Assembly: GCF_018130825.1 (NCBI RefSeq) | Contig: NZ_JAFCJS010000001.1 | Span: 248,001-312,000 of the forward strand | DNA from: Bradyrhizobium liaoningense | GTDB lineage: Bacteria > Pseudomonadota > Alphaproteobacteria > Rhizobiales > Xanthobacteraceae | Length of the DNA stretch: 64,000 nucleotides | Reading direction: 5' to 3' | Shown here: one piece after another, positions 1 to 14,600 of the stretch | Numbering within the stretch: the stretch's first letter is position 1 | How the letters are laid out: every line of letters starts with the position of its first letter | Notes under the pieces: model-generated | What the model was told of the DNA's origin: nothing | Seen by the model: only the letters and a program-made list of their open reading frames with translations | Database searches by the model: none | Translations under genes and position numbers: made by a program

Positions 1-1115
1 GCGGCTTTGGCTTCCTCGATCTGCTTGGCCTTCTCGGCGGCAAGACGCTTGTCCTCGGCCGCCTTGGCCGCGGCGGCCGCCTTGTCCTGCTCGGCCTTGT
101 TGGCGCGCTCGGCGGCAAGGTGGGCCTTCTCCTCTTCCGCCTGGCGAGCCTTGTCTGCCGTGATCGCGCGGGTCTCTTCGGCGGCGATCTTGTTCAGCTG
201 GCCCTTGGCGAGATCGGCATAGAAGCCGCTCGGAAAGCGGTTGAGGAACGCTGTCCATCCGTCGCGCGTCCCGAGCTGAAGCGCCAGTTCGTAGTCGCGC
301 CGGAGCTCGCTGTCGGGGTTGGCCTGGGGGCCGGCCGCGATCGGCTTTGCCGTAACCAGCGGCACGTCATCGCCGCCGAGCGAGCCATAAACATAAGGTT
401 CCTGCTTGTAACCGGTGGTCTTGAGAACGTCGTCGCGGACGAAGCCGAACGCCTTGCGCAGGTCGAGCCCGGGCGTAGGGAGGCGTTCGACCAGCGCTGA
501 GGCAAACGGGCTGTTCCTGGAGTCGCCGTCCGAGGCGGTGGAGCCGGCCTTCGCCGCGAAGGCGATCATGGTGTTCGGGCTGGTTGGCTCGACCTTGGCA
601 AGGCCGCGGCCGATGGCGCGCGCGGCGATGGTCCGCTTCATCGTCTTGGCGAACGGGTTGTCGCGGCAGGCATCGAGGATGACGAGGCGGAGCTGCCTGG
701 CCGGCTCGACCGCGAACAGGGCGCGCTCCAGCGGCAGTGTCTCGTCGAGGACATCGCTGTCCGTTTCGAGGCTGGCATCCGTCGGGATCAGGTAATTGGT
801 GCCGTCGAGCTCGATGCCATGACCGGCATAATAGACGATGGCGACATCGGCCTCGCGCGTCCTGCCGCCGAAGTCACGCAGCGCCCGGCGCATTTCCGCA
901 GCATTGAGGTCGAGCTTGATGTCGACCAGGTCGAACCCGGCTTTCTTCAGCATGCCGCCGACGAGCGAGGCGTCGTTCACGGGATTGGCAAGCCTCGGCG
1001 CGCTTTTGTAGGCGGAATTGCCGATCACGAGCGCCACGCGCTTTTCCGCCTGCGCGCCGCCGCAGCTGAAACAGAAGACGGTCAATAAAAGCAGAAAAAT
1101 CCGAATCGCGCCCAT
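1..1115 (-). CDS. caspase-fold (peptidase C14-like) secreted protein, C-terminus outside the window
   Basis: The gene runs off the left edge and about 371 codons are visible. The start chosen gives a signal peptide at residues 1-23, ending AQA, followed by the typical caspase/metacaspase opening VALVIGNSAY. The catalytic dyad is visible: His99 in YYAGHG and Cys150 in LDACRDNPF, so the protease domain looks intact. It covers about residues 26-230. After residue 310 the protein becomes rich in Ala, Lys and Glu with heptad character, probably a coiled coil that continues past the edge. Bacterial proteins of this class are secreted cysteine proteases with specificity for basic residues, mostly of unknown role. 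The gene is divergent from the acyltransferase gene and shares a 260-bp region holding a CRP-like palindrome. The substrate cannot be inferred. Confidence 0.85.
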   Translation of the reverse strand, partial: MGAIRIFLLLLTVFCFSCGGAQAEKRVALVIGNSAYKSAPRLANPVNDASLVGGMLKKAGFDLVDIKLDLNAAEMRRALRDFGGRTREADVAIVYYAGHGIELDGTNYLIPTDASLETDSDVLDETLPLERALFAVEPARQLRLVILDACRDNPFAKTMKRTIAARAIGRGLAKVEPTSPNTMIAFAAKAGSTASDGDSRNSPFASALVERLPTPGLDLRKAFGFVRDDVLKTTGYKQEPYVYGSLGGDDVPLVTAKPIAAGPQANPDSELRRDYELALQLGTRDGWTAFLNRFPSGFYADLAKGQLNKIAAEETRAITADKARQAEEEKAHLAAERANKAEQDKAAAAAKAAEDKRLAAEKAKQIEEAKA

Positions 1116-1178
1116 TGCAGTCCCAAATCGCAATGTGACCAGAGTAGTCGCAGAGTGCCACCAAGGCAAAAGCCCCTA

Positions 1179-1194
1179 TGTGACGAACGTCACA
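1179..1194. promoter_or_regulatory. CRP-like palindrome TGTGA-N6-TCACA
   Basis: The sequence TGTGACGAACGTCACA matches the classical cAMP receptor protein half-sites TGTGA and TCACA with a 6-bp spacer. It lies 63 bp before the caspase-like start and about 180 bp before the acyltransferase start, in the only intergenic region between these divergent genes. Binding by a CRP/FNR-family regulator is an inference. Confidence 0.5.
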
Positions 1195-1375
1195 GGCGGC
1201 GGTCTCATCTATCGCCTGTCGGGCTTGCCTTGCGGGAAGCGCGACGCACCAGCAATCGTCCGGTTCCCGCAGCATCTTGCGCTTGCGGCGTGTCTCCACG
1301 TCGGGCATATCGGCCCGAATCGGGACGCGTAGAGCGGCTGCCCACCAAGCATCATCTGGATTCGACGCCGGCCAC

Positions 1376-3337
1376 ATGCCGACCAAGCTGCCCTACCGAC
1401 CGGAGATCGATGGCTTGCGAGCCATTGCGGTCCTGCCTGTGATCCTCTTTCACGCGGGGATACCCGGGTTCTCGGGAGGCTTCGTTGGGGTCGACGTCTT
1501 CTTCGTGATCAGCGGCTATCTGATCACCTCGATCATCCTCGATGAGCATGAAAACGGAGGCTTCAGTTTCGTCGGATTCTACGAGCGGCGCGCCCGGCGC
1601 ATTTTGCCGCCGCTCTTCTTCGTGTGTCTCGTTTGCGTTCCGGTCGCCGTCTGGTGCCTCGGTCCGCGCGATCTGGCGGACTTCTCGAAGAGTCTGCTGT
1701 CGGTATGCGCCTTCGTTTCGAATTTCTTCTTCTGGGCGCAAAGCGGATATTTCGATACCGCGAGCGAGCTCAAGCCGCTGCTTCACACCTGGAGCCTGGC
1801 GGTCGAAGAACAGTTCTATCTCTTGTTTCCGATTTTGCTGTTCTGGTTGCTGAGGCTAGGTCGGACCAGGGCCACGGCCTGCTTCGTCGTCATCGCAGCA
1901 GCGAGCTTTGCCTATGCGGAGTGGGGCTCGCATCACGCGGAGGCGGCAGCGTTTTATCTGCTCCCTGCACGGTTCTGGGAGCTCCTGCTCGGTGCGCTCC
2001 TGCCGCTCTCGGGCATTGCGGTGCAAAGCCGGATTGCCCGTTCATACGCTGACGCACTCGCCGTGCTGGGCCTCGCGATGATTGCCTTGCCCGTGTTCGT
2101 CTATCGCAACGTTCCGTATCCAGGAGTTTACGCGCTCGCGCCGACTTTGGGGACCGCGCTGGCGATCCTGTTCCTGCGGCCGGACACGGTGTCGGGCCGC
2201 ATCATTGGATCGCGAGTCCCCCGGGCCATCGGCCTCGTCAGCTACAGCGCTTATCTGTGGCATCAGCCGCTGTTTGCTTTCGCAAGACTGACCCGATTCT
2301 ATGAGACCAACATCCCGGTGTTTGCGGGCTTGTCAGTTCTTTCGATGGTTCTGGCATATCTGACCTATCTGCTGGTCGAACGGCCGGCTCGCGATCGCAA
2401 ACGGTTCGGCCGGCGCGCGGTATTTGCGTCGTGCGGCGTCGCCATGGCGATTTTTGTCGGTCTCGGCTCGGTGGGCGTCTTCACCAATGGCCTCGAGAGC
2501 AGCCACTACACCAGGTATGATATGGCGACCCGCCGCGCCTACGAACTGATCAAGCGCTACGCCTTGCGCGATCTGAAGGGCAGTTTGATCGACGATGGTG
2601 ACTGCCTGTTCTGGTCTCCCAGTCCGGACAGCAAGTTCGAGATGCGGTTCAAGGCTTGCGCCGCAAAATATGGACCGGCGGTCATGGTCGTCGGAGATTC
2701 CCACGGCATGAACGTCTATAATGGTCTTGCCAAAGCCAGGCCGGGCCCGTTCGTCGTCGGTCTCGTCAACGAAGGTTGCCGGGCCTGGAATGACAGCGAG
2801 CTCTGTCCGTATGCGGGATTGAAGGGCTTCCTCGAACGCAATGGTTCTTCTGTGCGCGGAATCGTCTTCAACGTATCAGGCGCGCATCTTCTCACCGATC
2901 CCGCGGGCAATGTGGAAAACCACCATCTGTTCGAATGGGAGACCGGATATCTGATCAACTACGAGAAGATCGGCTTCACGCTGAGGCTTCTGAGGACGTT
3001 TGCCCCACTCGCGAAGATCACTTGGCTCGGCCCGTTTGTCGAAGCGCGGGTTAATTTCAGGGACCTGCCCCAACTCGCCAGCGATGGATTCTTGATGAAC
3101 CCGGTCGCGCTTCATCATTTCAAGGAATTGGACGAGGAGATTGCGAAGGAGGTCGCTGACGGGCCGCAGACAATTCAATACTTGTCCTTCTACGACGTCC
3201 TCAAGGTCGATAAGTATTTGCTGTTTACCGATGACTGTCTGACATTCAGCGATCCAGATCATCTCAGTGCGTGCGGTGAAGCGTTGCTCGGCAAGAAGCT
3301 CGAAGCGCATTTGCCCTGGCTGAACTCCGCTATGTGA
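1376..3337 (+). CDS. acyltransferase family 3 (OafA/YrhL-like) with C-terminal SGNH domain
   Basis: An integral membrane O-acyltransferase of about 653 aa, predicted to transfer acyl (often acetyl) groups to surface polysaccharide or another envelope glycan. The start at 1376 gives MPTKLPYRPEIDGLRAIAVL, the standard N-terminus of this family; upstream in-frame codons look non-coding. About ten hydrophobic segments fill residues 12-385, with the family motif HTWSLAVEEQFYLLFP near residue 137. A periplasmic SGNH-hydrolase-like domain follows, with GDSH near residue 439 (nucleophile Ser) and DPDHLS near residue 625 (catalytic Asp and His), so both halves look functional. This two-domain arrangement resembles the lipopolysaccharide O-antigen acetylase OafA. 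No glycan biosynthesis genes adjoin it, so the acceptor is unknown. Confidence 0.88.
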   Translation: MPTKLPYRPEIDGLRAIAVLPVILFHAGIPGFSGGFVGVDVFFVISGYLITSIILDEHENGGFSFVGFYERRARRILPPLFFVCLVCVPVAVWCLGPRDLADFSKSLLSVCAFVSNFFFWAQSGYFDTASELKPLLHTWSLAVEEQFYLLFPILLFWLLRLGRTRATACFVVIAAASFAYAEWGSHHAEAAAFYLLPARFWELLLGALLPLSGIAVQSRIARSYADALAVLGLAMIALPVFVYRNVPYPGVYALAPTLGTALAILFLRPDTVSGRIIGSRVPRAIGLVSYSAYLWHQPLFAFARLTRFYETNIPVFAGLSVLSMVLAYLTYLLVERPARDRKRFGRRAVFASCGVAMAIFVGLGSVGVFTNGLESSHYTRYDMATRRAYELIKRYALRDLKGSLIDDGDCLFWSPSPDSKFEMRFKACAAKYGPAVMVVGDSHGMNVYNGLAKARPGPFVVGLVNEGCRAWNDSELCPYAGLKGFLERNGSSVRGIVFNVSGAHLLTDPAGNVENHHLFEWETGYLINYEKIGFTLRLLRTFAPLAKITWLGPFVEARVNFRDLPQLASDGFLMNPVALHHFKELDEEIAKEVADGPQTIQYLSFYDVLKVDKYLLFTDDCLTFSDPDHLSACGEALLGKKLEAHLPWLNSAM

Positions 3338-3466
3338 CCAGCGTCTCAGGCGCTCCGGCGAAAGGTGCGCCCGTCATCCCGACGTGATATCGCCGCTGTG
3401 CTGCCGCAGCATGCGGTCGGACCGCAGCGGCAGGCATCGCGCGAATGGGAATGACCGAGGGACACC

Positions 3467-4327
3467 ATGGAACAGCCAAGCGGACACGAGCAAAACGCCG
3501 ACCAGATCGCCTATTGGAACGGGCCGAGCGGACAGCGCTGGGCTGACCGCCATGCCGTGCAGGAGAAGCTGCTCGGGCCGATCGCCGATGTGCTGATCGA
3601 CCGCGCCGGACCAAGACCGGGCGAGCGCGTGATCGACGTCGGTTGCGGCTCGGGTGCAACGACGGTCGCGTTCGCGAAGGCTGTCGCGCCGGACGGCTTC
3701 GCGCTCGGCCTCGATGTTTCCGAGCCGATGCTGTCGCAGGCGCGGGCGCTGGCGCCAAAGGACCTGCCGCTCGATTTCGTGCTGGCGGACGCGACGGTGC
3801 ATCCGTTCGCGCCGGCGAGCTTTGATCTCTTGGCCTCGCGCTTCGGCGTCATGTTCTTTGCCGATCCGATCGCGTCCTTTGCCAATCTCCGCCGTGCATT
3901 GAAGCCCACCGGGCGACTCGCCTTCGTCTGCTGGCGCGAGCCGAAGGAAAATCCGTGGATGATGGCGCCGCTGATGGCGGTCTACAAGCACGTGCCGAAG
4001 ATGCCGCCGGTCGGGCCTGAGGAGCCGGGCCCGTTCGCCTTTGCTTCAGAGGAGCGCGTGATGCGCATCCTGAAGGGCGCCGGCTTCGCGGATGTGGCAA
4101 TGGAGCCGCACAATCTGGCGATGGATATCGCGATCGGCGGCGGCCTCGATGCCGCCGTCGACGGCTCGCTCCAGATCGGCCCGGCCAGCCGTGCGCTGCA
4201 GGGCCATCCGCCGGAAACCTATGAGGCCGCGAAAGCCTCGATCCGCGAGGCGCTCGCGCCGTTTTTGAAAGAGCAAAGCGTGGCGCTGCAGGGCGCGATC
4301 TGGATCGTGACGGCGAAGGCGGCTTAG
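3467..4327 (+). CDS. class I SAM-dependent methyltransferase
   Basis: A 286-aa soluble protein of the UbiE/Methyltransf_11 type. The SAM-binding motif I, VIDVGCGSGAT, lies at residues 55-65, the acidic motif II (GLDVSEPML) near 80-90, and LPLDFVLADATVHPF marks motif III. The segment FFADPIASFANLRRALKPTGRLAFVCW is the usual post-motif region. The C-terminal third (about residues 190-286) is the variable substrate part. The start follows a GAGGGAC sequence upstream. The gene lies alone between the acyltransferase and a hypothetical gene, so context does not identify the substrate. Confidence 0.85.
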   Translation: MEQPSGHEQNADQIAYWNGPSGQRWADRHAVQEKLLGPIADVLIDRAGPRPGERVIDVGCGSGATTVAFAKAVAPDGFALGLDVSEPMLSQARALAPKDLPLDFVLADATVHPFAPASFDLLASRFGVMFFADPIASFANLRRALKPTGRLAFVCWREPKENPWMMAPLMAVYKHVPKMPPVGPEEPGPFAFASEERVMRILKGAGFADVAMEPHNLAMDIAIGGGLDAAVDGSLQIGPASRALQGHPPETYEAAKASIREALAPFLKEQSVALQGAIWIVTAKAA

Positions 4328-4343
4328 CGGTAGCTATCACGCC

Positions 4344-4613
4344 ATGTTTGTCATTGAAGACGAGTTGCACGCCGAATGGCAGGGCGAGTTTTGGTCGCGG
4401 CAGGAGGCAATCGCGGAGCTGCAGCGAAGAGCTTTGATTCCCTGGAACGAAAAACCGAACGCAGCGCCGTGCACCAGCTGGGTTACTTGCGGCCGCAGAC
4501 ATGAGTTGGTCGAGTTCGATGACGGCACGCTGCCGTGGAGGGAGCTGTCGCGCACTTTGATGCTCGAGATTTCTGCTGCCGGCGTCCAGTGGTTCGCCGA
4601 GGGGCCCGGCTAG
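4344..4613 (+). CDS. small hypothetical protein
   Basis: An 89-aa acidic soluble protein with several Trp residues (AEWQGEFWSR near residue 10, WFAEGPG at the C-terminus) and two Cys in the middle. It lies 16 bp after the methyltransferase on the same strand, so co-transcription is likely. I recognise no domain. Its composition looks like a real protein, not an antisense shadow: acidic and aromatic residues are evenly spread and the opposite strand offers only low-complexity frames. No clear ribosome binding site precedes the ATG, so the start is uncertain. Confidence 0.6.
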   Translation: MFVIEDELHAEWQGEFWSRQEAIAELQRRALIPWNEKPNAAPCTSWVTCGRRHELVEFDDGTLPWRELSRTLMLEISAAGVQWFAEGPG

Positions 4614-4629
4614 GCCAGCGCTCGCGCTT

Positions 4630-4648
4630 CGCTGCGCTCGCAATGACG
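4630..4648. repeat. short dispersed repeat, copy 1 (reverse orientation)
   Basis: The 19-nt sequence CGCTGCGCTCGCAATGACG recurs exactly, in reverse complement, at 49873-49891. It sits in the gap between two converging genes. Such 'cattgcgagcgcagcg' words are, to my knowledge, ends of dispersed palindromic repeats in Bradyrhizobium. Only one arm is seen here, so it looks like a decayed copy. Confidence 0.5.
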
Positions 4649-4671
4649 ATGTGGATGGGCCTGTGGCTCCC

Positions 4672-5664
4672 TCACACCACGTCATCCGGTGCCAGCGCGC
4701 AGCCATTGTCGGGATGCGTCTCGACCTGAAGCGTGGTGTGGCCGATGCGGAAGGATGCCTTCAGCAGCTGCGCGGTCTCCATCAGGAAGGCGTCGCCGGC
4801 CCCGTCGGGCATGACGAGATGGCAGGTCAGCGCCGTCTCGGTGGTCGAGATCGGCCAGACATGGAGATCGTGGATCGCGGACACGCCGGGGCGCGCGAGC
4901 ATGAATGCCCTGATCGCAGCGAGGTCGGTGCCCTTGGGCGCGGCCGCCATCGACATGTCGATCGAGCCGCGCAAGAGGCTGGTCGTGCTCCAGAGGATGG
5001 TGGCGCAGATCACGAGGCTGGTGACGGGATCGAGCCAGAGCCAGCCGGTCCAGATGATCAGCGCGGCCGAGACGACGACGCCGAGCGAGACGGCGGCATC
5101 CGCCGCCATGTGCAGATACGCGCCTTCGATGTTGATGTCGTCCTTGCGTCCGCGCGCGAACAGCATGGCGGTGAAACCGTTGATGAGGATGCCGATGCCG
5201 GCAACCACCATCACGGTCACGCCCGCGATCGGCTCCGGCTGGCGCAGGCGCAAGATCGCTTCCCAGCCGATGGCGCCGGTCGCAACCAGCAGCAACACCG
5301 CGTTCGCCAGCGCCGCCAGGATGGTGGAGGCGCGCAAGCCGTAGGTGAAGCGGCCGCTCGGCGCGCGCTTTGCCGCGATCGATGCGCCCCAGGCCACGAC
5401 CAGGCCCAGCACGTCGGACAGATTATGGCCGGCATCCGCGAGTAGCGCAGTGGAGTTGCCGATATAGCCATAGACCACCTCGGCCACGACCAGCGCGGTG
5501 TTGAGGGTAATGCCGATCGCGAAGGCTCTGCCGAAATTGGCGGGCGCGTGGACGTGCCCGTGGCCAACCCCATGAGCGTGCCCGTGGTCGTGACCATGGC
5601 CATGATCATGCGCATGGCCGGCATGGTCATGATGGTGATGGCCGTGATGGTCGTGGCTGCCCAA
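4672..5664 (-). CDS. CDF-family metal exporter with histidine-rich N-terminus (CzcD/DmeF-like)
   Basis: A 330-aa inner-membrane cation diffusion facilitator that would export a divalent metal such as Zn, Co, Ni or Cd from the cytoplasm by proton antiport. Residues 4-38 are a His/Asp/Gly-rich cytoplasmic tail. Six membrane segments follow from residue 46. The transport-site HxxxD motif is present in TM2 (ADAGHNLSD, His80 and Asp84) and again in TM5 (HMAADAAVS). A C-terminal cytoplasmic domain ends in a His/Asp stretch. The start is a TTG just 2 bp after the stop of the RND pump gene, with GGGGAGCG upstream; there is no nearby in-frame ATG that keeps the His-rich tail. It is the last gene of the czc-like operon, which links cytoplasmic export to transenvelope efflux. 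Confidence 0.9.
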   Translation of the reverse strand: MGSHDHHGHHHHDHAGHAHDHGHGHDHGHAHGVGHGHVHAPANFGRAFAIGITLNTALVVAEVVYGYIGNSTALLADAGHNLSDVLGLVVAWGASIAAKRAPSGRFTYGLRASTILAALANAVLLLVATGAIGWEAILRLRQPEPIAGVTVMVVAGIGILINGFTAMLFARGRKDDINIEGAYLHMAADAAVSLGVVVSAALIIWTGWLWLDPVTSLVICATILWSTTSLLRGSIDMSMAAAPKGTDLAAIRAFMLARPGVSAIHDLHVWPISTTETALTCHLVMPDGAGDAFLMETAQLLKASFRIGHTTLQVETHPDNGCALAPDDVV

Positions 5665-5666
5665 AT

Positions 5667-9845
<4,179 letters not shown>

Positions 9846-9849
<4 letters not shown>

Positions 9850-11120
9850 CGCGCGCTCTCCCGGGCCAGCGCAAAGGGATTGCCGACGAGGCCTTCGATG
9901 GTCGCAACGCCGGCGTGGAAATTCTGCTGCGCTTCCTGCTCGCGCAGCCGCGCTTGGGTGACGCTCGCCTGGGCGTCGAGCACTTCGAGCAGGGTGAAGC
10001 GGCCCTGGCCGTAGCCTTGCGAGATCGCCTCGGCCGCTTCGACGGCCTTGGGAATCGCAGTCTCGCGCAGCACGGCGAGCTCGCGCAGCGAGCCCTGCAG
10101 CGAGTCATAGGCACGGCCGGCAATCACGATCAGCGTGTTGCGGTTGGCCTCGCGCTCGGCTTTGGTCTTGGCGAGGCTTTCCTGCGCGGAGAGGATATTG
10201 CCCTGGTTCTGGTCGAACACGGGGATCGGCACCGAGACGGTGAGGCGTACCGCGTCGTCATTGCTTTCGTTGAAGTGACGCCAGCCGGCGGCGATCCGCA
10301 CGTCGGGATAGGGCTTGAGCCGGGCGATCAGCAGCTCGGCATTGCGCTGGGCATAGACGGCCGTCCAGCGCACCAGTTGCGGATTGGCGTCGATGGCCGC
10401 AACCACCGACTGGAACGTTGGCGGGCGCCCCGTGGTGTCGAGCCGGCCGGAGACCTCGCCGAATTTCGCCGAGGGATCGCCCATCAGCACCGCAAGCTCG
10501 CGCCGGGCGCTCGCCAGCGTCGCCTTGAGGCGCTCGCGGTCGGCCTTCACCAGGGCGGAGGCGACCTCGGCGCGGCCGGTCTCGGCCGGAGAGGAGGCGC
10601 CGGCCTCGACGCGGCGGCGCAGCAGCGGCGTCAGGCGGTCGATCGCGTCGATCTGCTCGTCGAGGATCTGGATGCGCCGCTGCGCGCCGAGCACGCTGAG
10701 GAAGGCGATCGCGGTCTCCGACAGCACCTCCAGCCTGACCGCCTTGCGCTGGATCGCGGCGACCTCGATGCCGGCCTGTCCGGCGGCGATCCTGGCGTCG
10801 CGCTTGCCGAACAGCTCGAAGGCCTGGCTGATCTGGAGCGTCGTCTCGGCCGATCTGGTGCCGCGATAGATGCCGGAGCCGAACGAATTGTCCTGCTCGT
10901 ACGACAGCTCCGGATTGAGCAGCGCGCCCGCCTGGATGCGCTGACCTGTGGCGATGCCGACATCGCGCTCCGCCGCCGTCAGGCGCGGGCTCGCGGCCAG
11001 CGCGCGCGAGAGTGCTGCGCGCATGGTCAGCGTCTGGGCGTGCGAGGTCAGCGCCAGGGGCGGGCTGATGAGAATAGCCAGCGCGCACGCGATGCGCGCG
11101 GCCGTTCGTCTGCGAAGCAT
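9846..11120 (-). CDS. czcC: outer-membrane efflux channel, TolC/CzcC family
   Basis: A 424-aa TolC-like protein. The signal peptide ends near residue 28 (LTSHAQ). Two homologous halves rich in Ala, Glu and Arg form the alpha-helical periplasmic tunnel; the repeats begin at about residues 35 and 245, and the segment GIYRGTRSAETTLQISQAFELFGKRDARI is the typical first beta-hairpin with the EL(F/W)GK-like signature. Length fits CzcC. It is the only outer-membrane efflux protein gene near the two RND systems, so it may serve both. It follows the small His-rich protein gene after 57 bp and overlaps czcB. Confidence 0.9.
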
Positions 11121-11177
11121 GAAAAAGACCCGTGAAGGAGAACCGATGGGCGCGCGCGCAGCGCCCGGCTGATCCGT

Positions 11178-11543
11178 TCAGGTCAGGTGTTTTGGAGGCG
11201 GGGAATCGGTATCGGGCGCGATGCCGGCAAGCGCCGGCTGCCGCTGCTGGACCGGCGGGGCGATCACGTCGGTCGCGGCGTCCGACTGCACCGGCTGTAT
11301 GACGGCGACCGAAAAGCAGCCGTGGCAGTGATGGCCGGCCAGCGCCTTGTGGTCGCCATGGCCGGCCGCGCCTTCGTCGAGGATCGAGGCGATCTCCGAG
11401 CCGCCGGAGGGGCTGGTCACATCGATGTCATGGGCGCCATGGAGTGCGCCCGAGAGCAGATACAGGACCGCGACCACCACAGCCACGAGCCCGCGCCAGT
11501 TGTGCGTCGAGCTCAGTCTGAAGGGCTTGCGGTTCGGGGCCAC
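11178..11543 (-). CDS. small membrane or secreted His/Cys-rich protein before czcCBA
   Basis: A 121-aa protein with one hydrophobic segment (residues 17-33, LVAVVVAVLYLLSGALH), serving as signal or anchor, followed by a metal-ligand cluster near residues 58-77: GHGDHKALAGHHCHGC holds five His and two Cys. The remainder is Pro/Ala/Asp rich. I do not recognise a family name; small proteins like this precede metal-efflux operons in related bacteria. It is the first gene of the czc-like operon, 57 bp before czcC. A periplasmic metal chaperone or sensor is plausible but inferred only from composition and position. Confidence 0.7.
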   Translation of the reverse strand: MAPNRKPFRLSSTHNWRGLVAVVVAVLYLLSGALHGAHDIDVTSPSGGSEIASILDEGAAGHGDHKALAGHHCHGCFSVAVIQPVQSDAATDVIAPPVQQRQPALAGIAPDTDSPPPKHLT

Positions 11544-11685
11544 GAATTCACTCTTGCTGTCGATCCGGCTGGCCTAGCATGGCAGCGGGAACAGTGTCGA
11601 CCCGCAATAGTGTTACGTGTGGGGAACTCAACGTCGCAGCCGCACGTCTCCGTGCGACTGCGACCGGCTCGCAACATGTGCGAGC

Positions 11686-14600
11686 TCATTCGGCGGCCTC
11701 CCGGACTTGCTCAGATGCGACAACCCCGTCGCCCGCATGCAGCCCAAAACCCTTCACCAGAGCGAAGATGGCGGGGATCACGATCAGCGTCAGCAGCGTC
11801 GACGAGATCATGCCGCCGATCATGGGCACGGCGATGCCATGCATGATCTCCGATCCCGTTCCGCTGCTCCACATGATCGGCAGCAGGCCGGCCATGATCG
11901 CAACCACCGTCATCATCTTCGGGCGGACGCGCTCGACCGCGCCTTCCATGATGGCCTCATTGAGATCGGCGCGGGTCAGGGCGCGGCCTGCACGCGCGCA
12001 GCGCGCCTTGGTCTCGGCAAGGGCCTGGTTGAGATAGATCAGCATCACCACGCCGGTTTCGGCGGCCACGCCCGCGAGCGCGATGAAGCCGACGGCGACC
12101 GCGACCGAGAGGTTGAAGCCGAGCCACCACATCAGCCACAAGCCGCCGACGAGCGCGAAGGGCAGGGACAGCATCACGATCATGGTCTCGGTGATGGAGC
12201 GGAAGTTGAGATAGAGCAGCAGGAAGATGATCAGCAGCGTCACCGGCACGACGATCTTGAGCCGCGCGGTGGCACGTTCCAGATATTCGTATTGTCCGCT
12301 CCAGACCACGTAGTAGCCGGGCGGGAACGCGACGCTCGCCTGCACCGCCGCCCGCGCATCGGCGACATAGCCGCCGAGGTCGCGGTCACGGATGTCGACA
12401 TAGATGTAGGTGGCGAGCTGCCCGTTCTCGGTCCGGATCGAGGTCGGCCCGCGCGCCGGCGTGACGCTGGCGACCTCGCCGAGCGGGACGGCACCGCCTG
12501 ATGGCATCGGCACCAGGATGTCGCTGGCGATCGCCTTCGGATTGTCGCGCAGGTCGCGGGGGTAGCGCATGTTGACGGTGAAGCGCTGGCGGCCCTCGAC
12601 CGTCGTCGTCACCGCCTGGCCGCCGAGCGCGGTGGCGATCGTGTCCTGCACGTCCTGCACCATGATGCCGTAGCGCGACAGCGCCTCGCGGTCCGGCGCG
12701 ATCTCGAGATAGTAGCCGCCGAGGCTGCGCTCGGCATAGGCCGAGGACGTGCCCGGCACCGCCTTGAGCACCTGCTCGATCTGCCGGGCGAGCTTGTCGA
12801 TTCCGACCAGATCGGTGCCGATGACCTTGATGCCCACGGGTGTGCGGATGCCGGTCGAGAGCATGTCGATGCGCGCCTTGATCGGCATGGTCCAGGCGTT
12901 GGAGACGCCGGGAAACTGCAGCGCCTTGTCCATCTCGGCGATCAGGCTGTCGATGGTCACGCCGGTGCGCCATTGCTCCTTCGGCTTGAGGTCGACGATG
13001 GTCTCGAACATCTCCGACGGCGCCGGATCGGTCGCGGTCGCCGCGCGGCCGGCCTTGCCGTAGACCGAGGCGACTTCCGGAAACGAGCGGATGATCCGGT
13101 TCTGGGTCTGCATCAGCTCGGCGGCCTTGGTCACGGAAATGCCGGGCAGCGTCGTCGGCATGTAGAGCAGGGTGCCCTCGTTGAGGTTCGGCATGAACTC
13201 GGAGCCGAGCCGGCCCGCCGGCCAGATCGAGGCGGCGAGCACGCCGAGCGCGAGCAGGATCACCGGGATCCGCGCCCGCAGCACGCCTGAGATCACCGGC
13301 CGGTAGATCCAGATCAGGAGGCGGTTGATCGGGTTCCTGTGCTCCGGAATGATCCTGCCGCGGACGAAGATCACCATCAGCGCCGGCACCAGCGTCACCG
13401 ACAGCAAGGCTGCCGCCGCCATCGCAAAGGTCTTGGTGAAGGCGAGCGGGCTGAACAGCCGGCCCTCCTGCGATTCCAGCGTGAAGATCGGCATGAACGA
13501 TACGGTGATGATCAGGAGGCTGAAGAACAGCGCCGGGCCGACCTCGGCGGCGGCCTCGGTCAGGATCGCGACCCTGGATTGGCCGGGCTCGGCGCGCTCG
13601 AGATGCTTGTGCGCGTTCTCGATCATGACGATGGCGGCGTCGATCATGGCGCCGATCGCGATCGCGATGCCGCCGAGGCTCATGATGTTGGAGCCGATCC
13701 CGAGCAGCTTCATGGCCCCGAAGGCCATGAGAACGCCGACGGGGAGCATCAGGATGGCAACCAGCGCGCTGCGGACATGCAGCAGGAACACGATGCAGAC
13801 CAGCGCCACCACGATGCTCTCCTCGAGCAGCGTGTGCCGGAGCGTGTCGATCGCGGCCTTGATGAGGTTGGAGCGGTCGTAGACCGGGACGATCTCGACC
13901 GATTTCGGCAGGCTGGTCGCGATCTCCTTGAACCGCTTCTTGACGTTCTCGATCACGTCGAGCGCGTTCATGCCGAAGCGCTGCAGCACGATGCCGCTCG
14001 CCACCTCGCCCTCGCCGTTGAGCTCGGCGATGCCGCGCCGCTCGTCCGGCCCGAGCTCGACGCGGGCGACGTCGCGCAGCTTGACCGGCGTTCCGTTGTC
14101 GGTCTTCAGCACGATGTTGCCGAGATCGTCGACGCTTTTCAGATAGCCCTTGCCGCGAATGACATATTCGAACTCGGAGAGCTCGACGGTGCGGCCGCCG
14201 ACGTCGGCGTTGCTGGCGCGGATGGCCTCGCGCATCTTCTGCATGGTGATGCCGAGGTCGCGCATGCGCTGCGGATCGAGGACGACGTTGTACTGCCGGA
14301 CGAAGCCGCCGACGCCGGCAACCTCCGCCACGCCTTCCGCCCTGGCGAGCGCGAACTTCAGATTCCAGTCCTGGATCGTCCGGGTTTCCGCGAGGTTCAG
14401 TTCCTTGGACATCACGGCATATTGGTAGACCCAGCCGACACCGGTGGCGTCGGGGCCGATCGTCGGCGTGACCCCGGCCGGCAACCGGGAGGCTGCACCG
14501 TTGAGGAATTCGAGCACGCGCGAGCGGGCCCAGTAGATGTCGGTGCCGTCCTCGAAGATGACGTAGACGAAAGAGACGCCGAAGAAGGAGAAGCCGCGCA

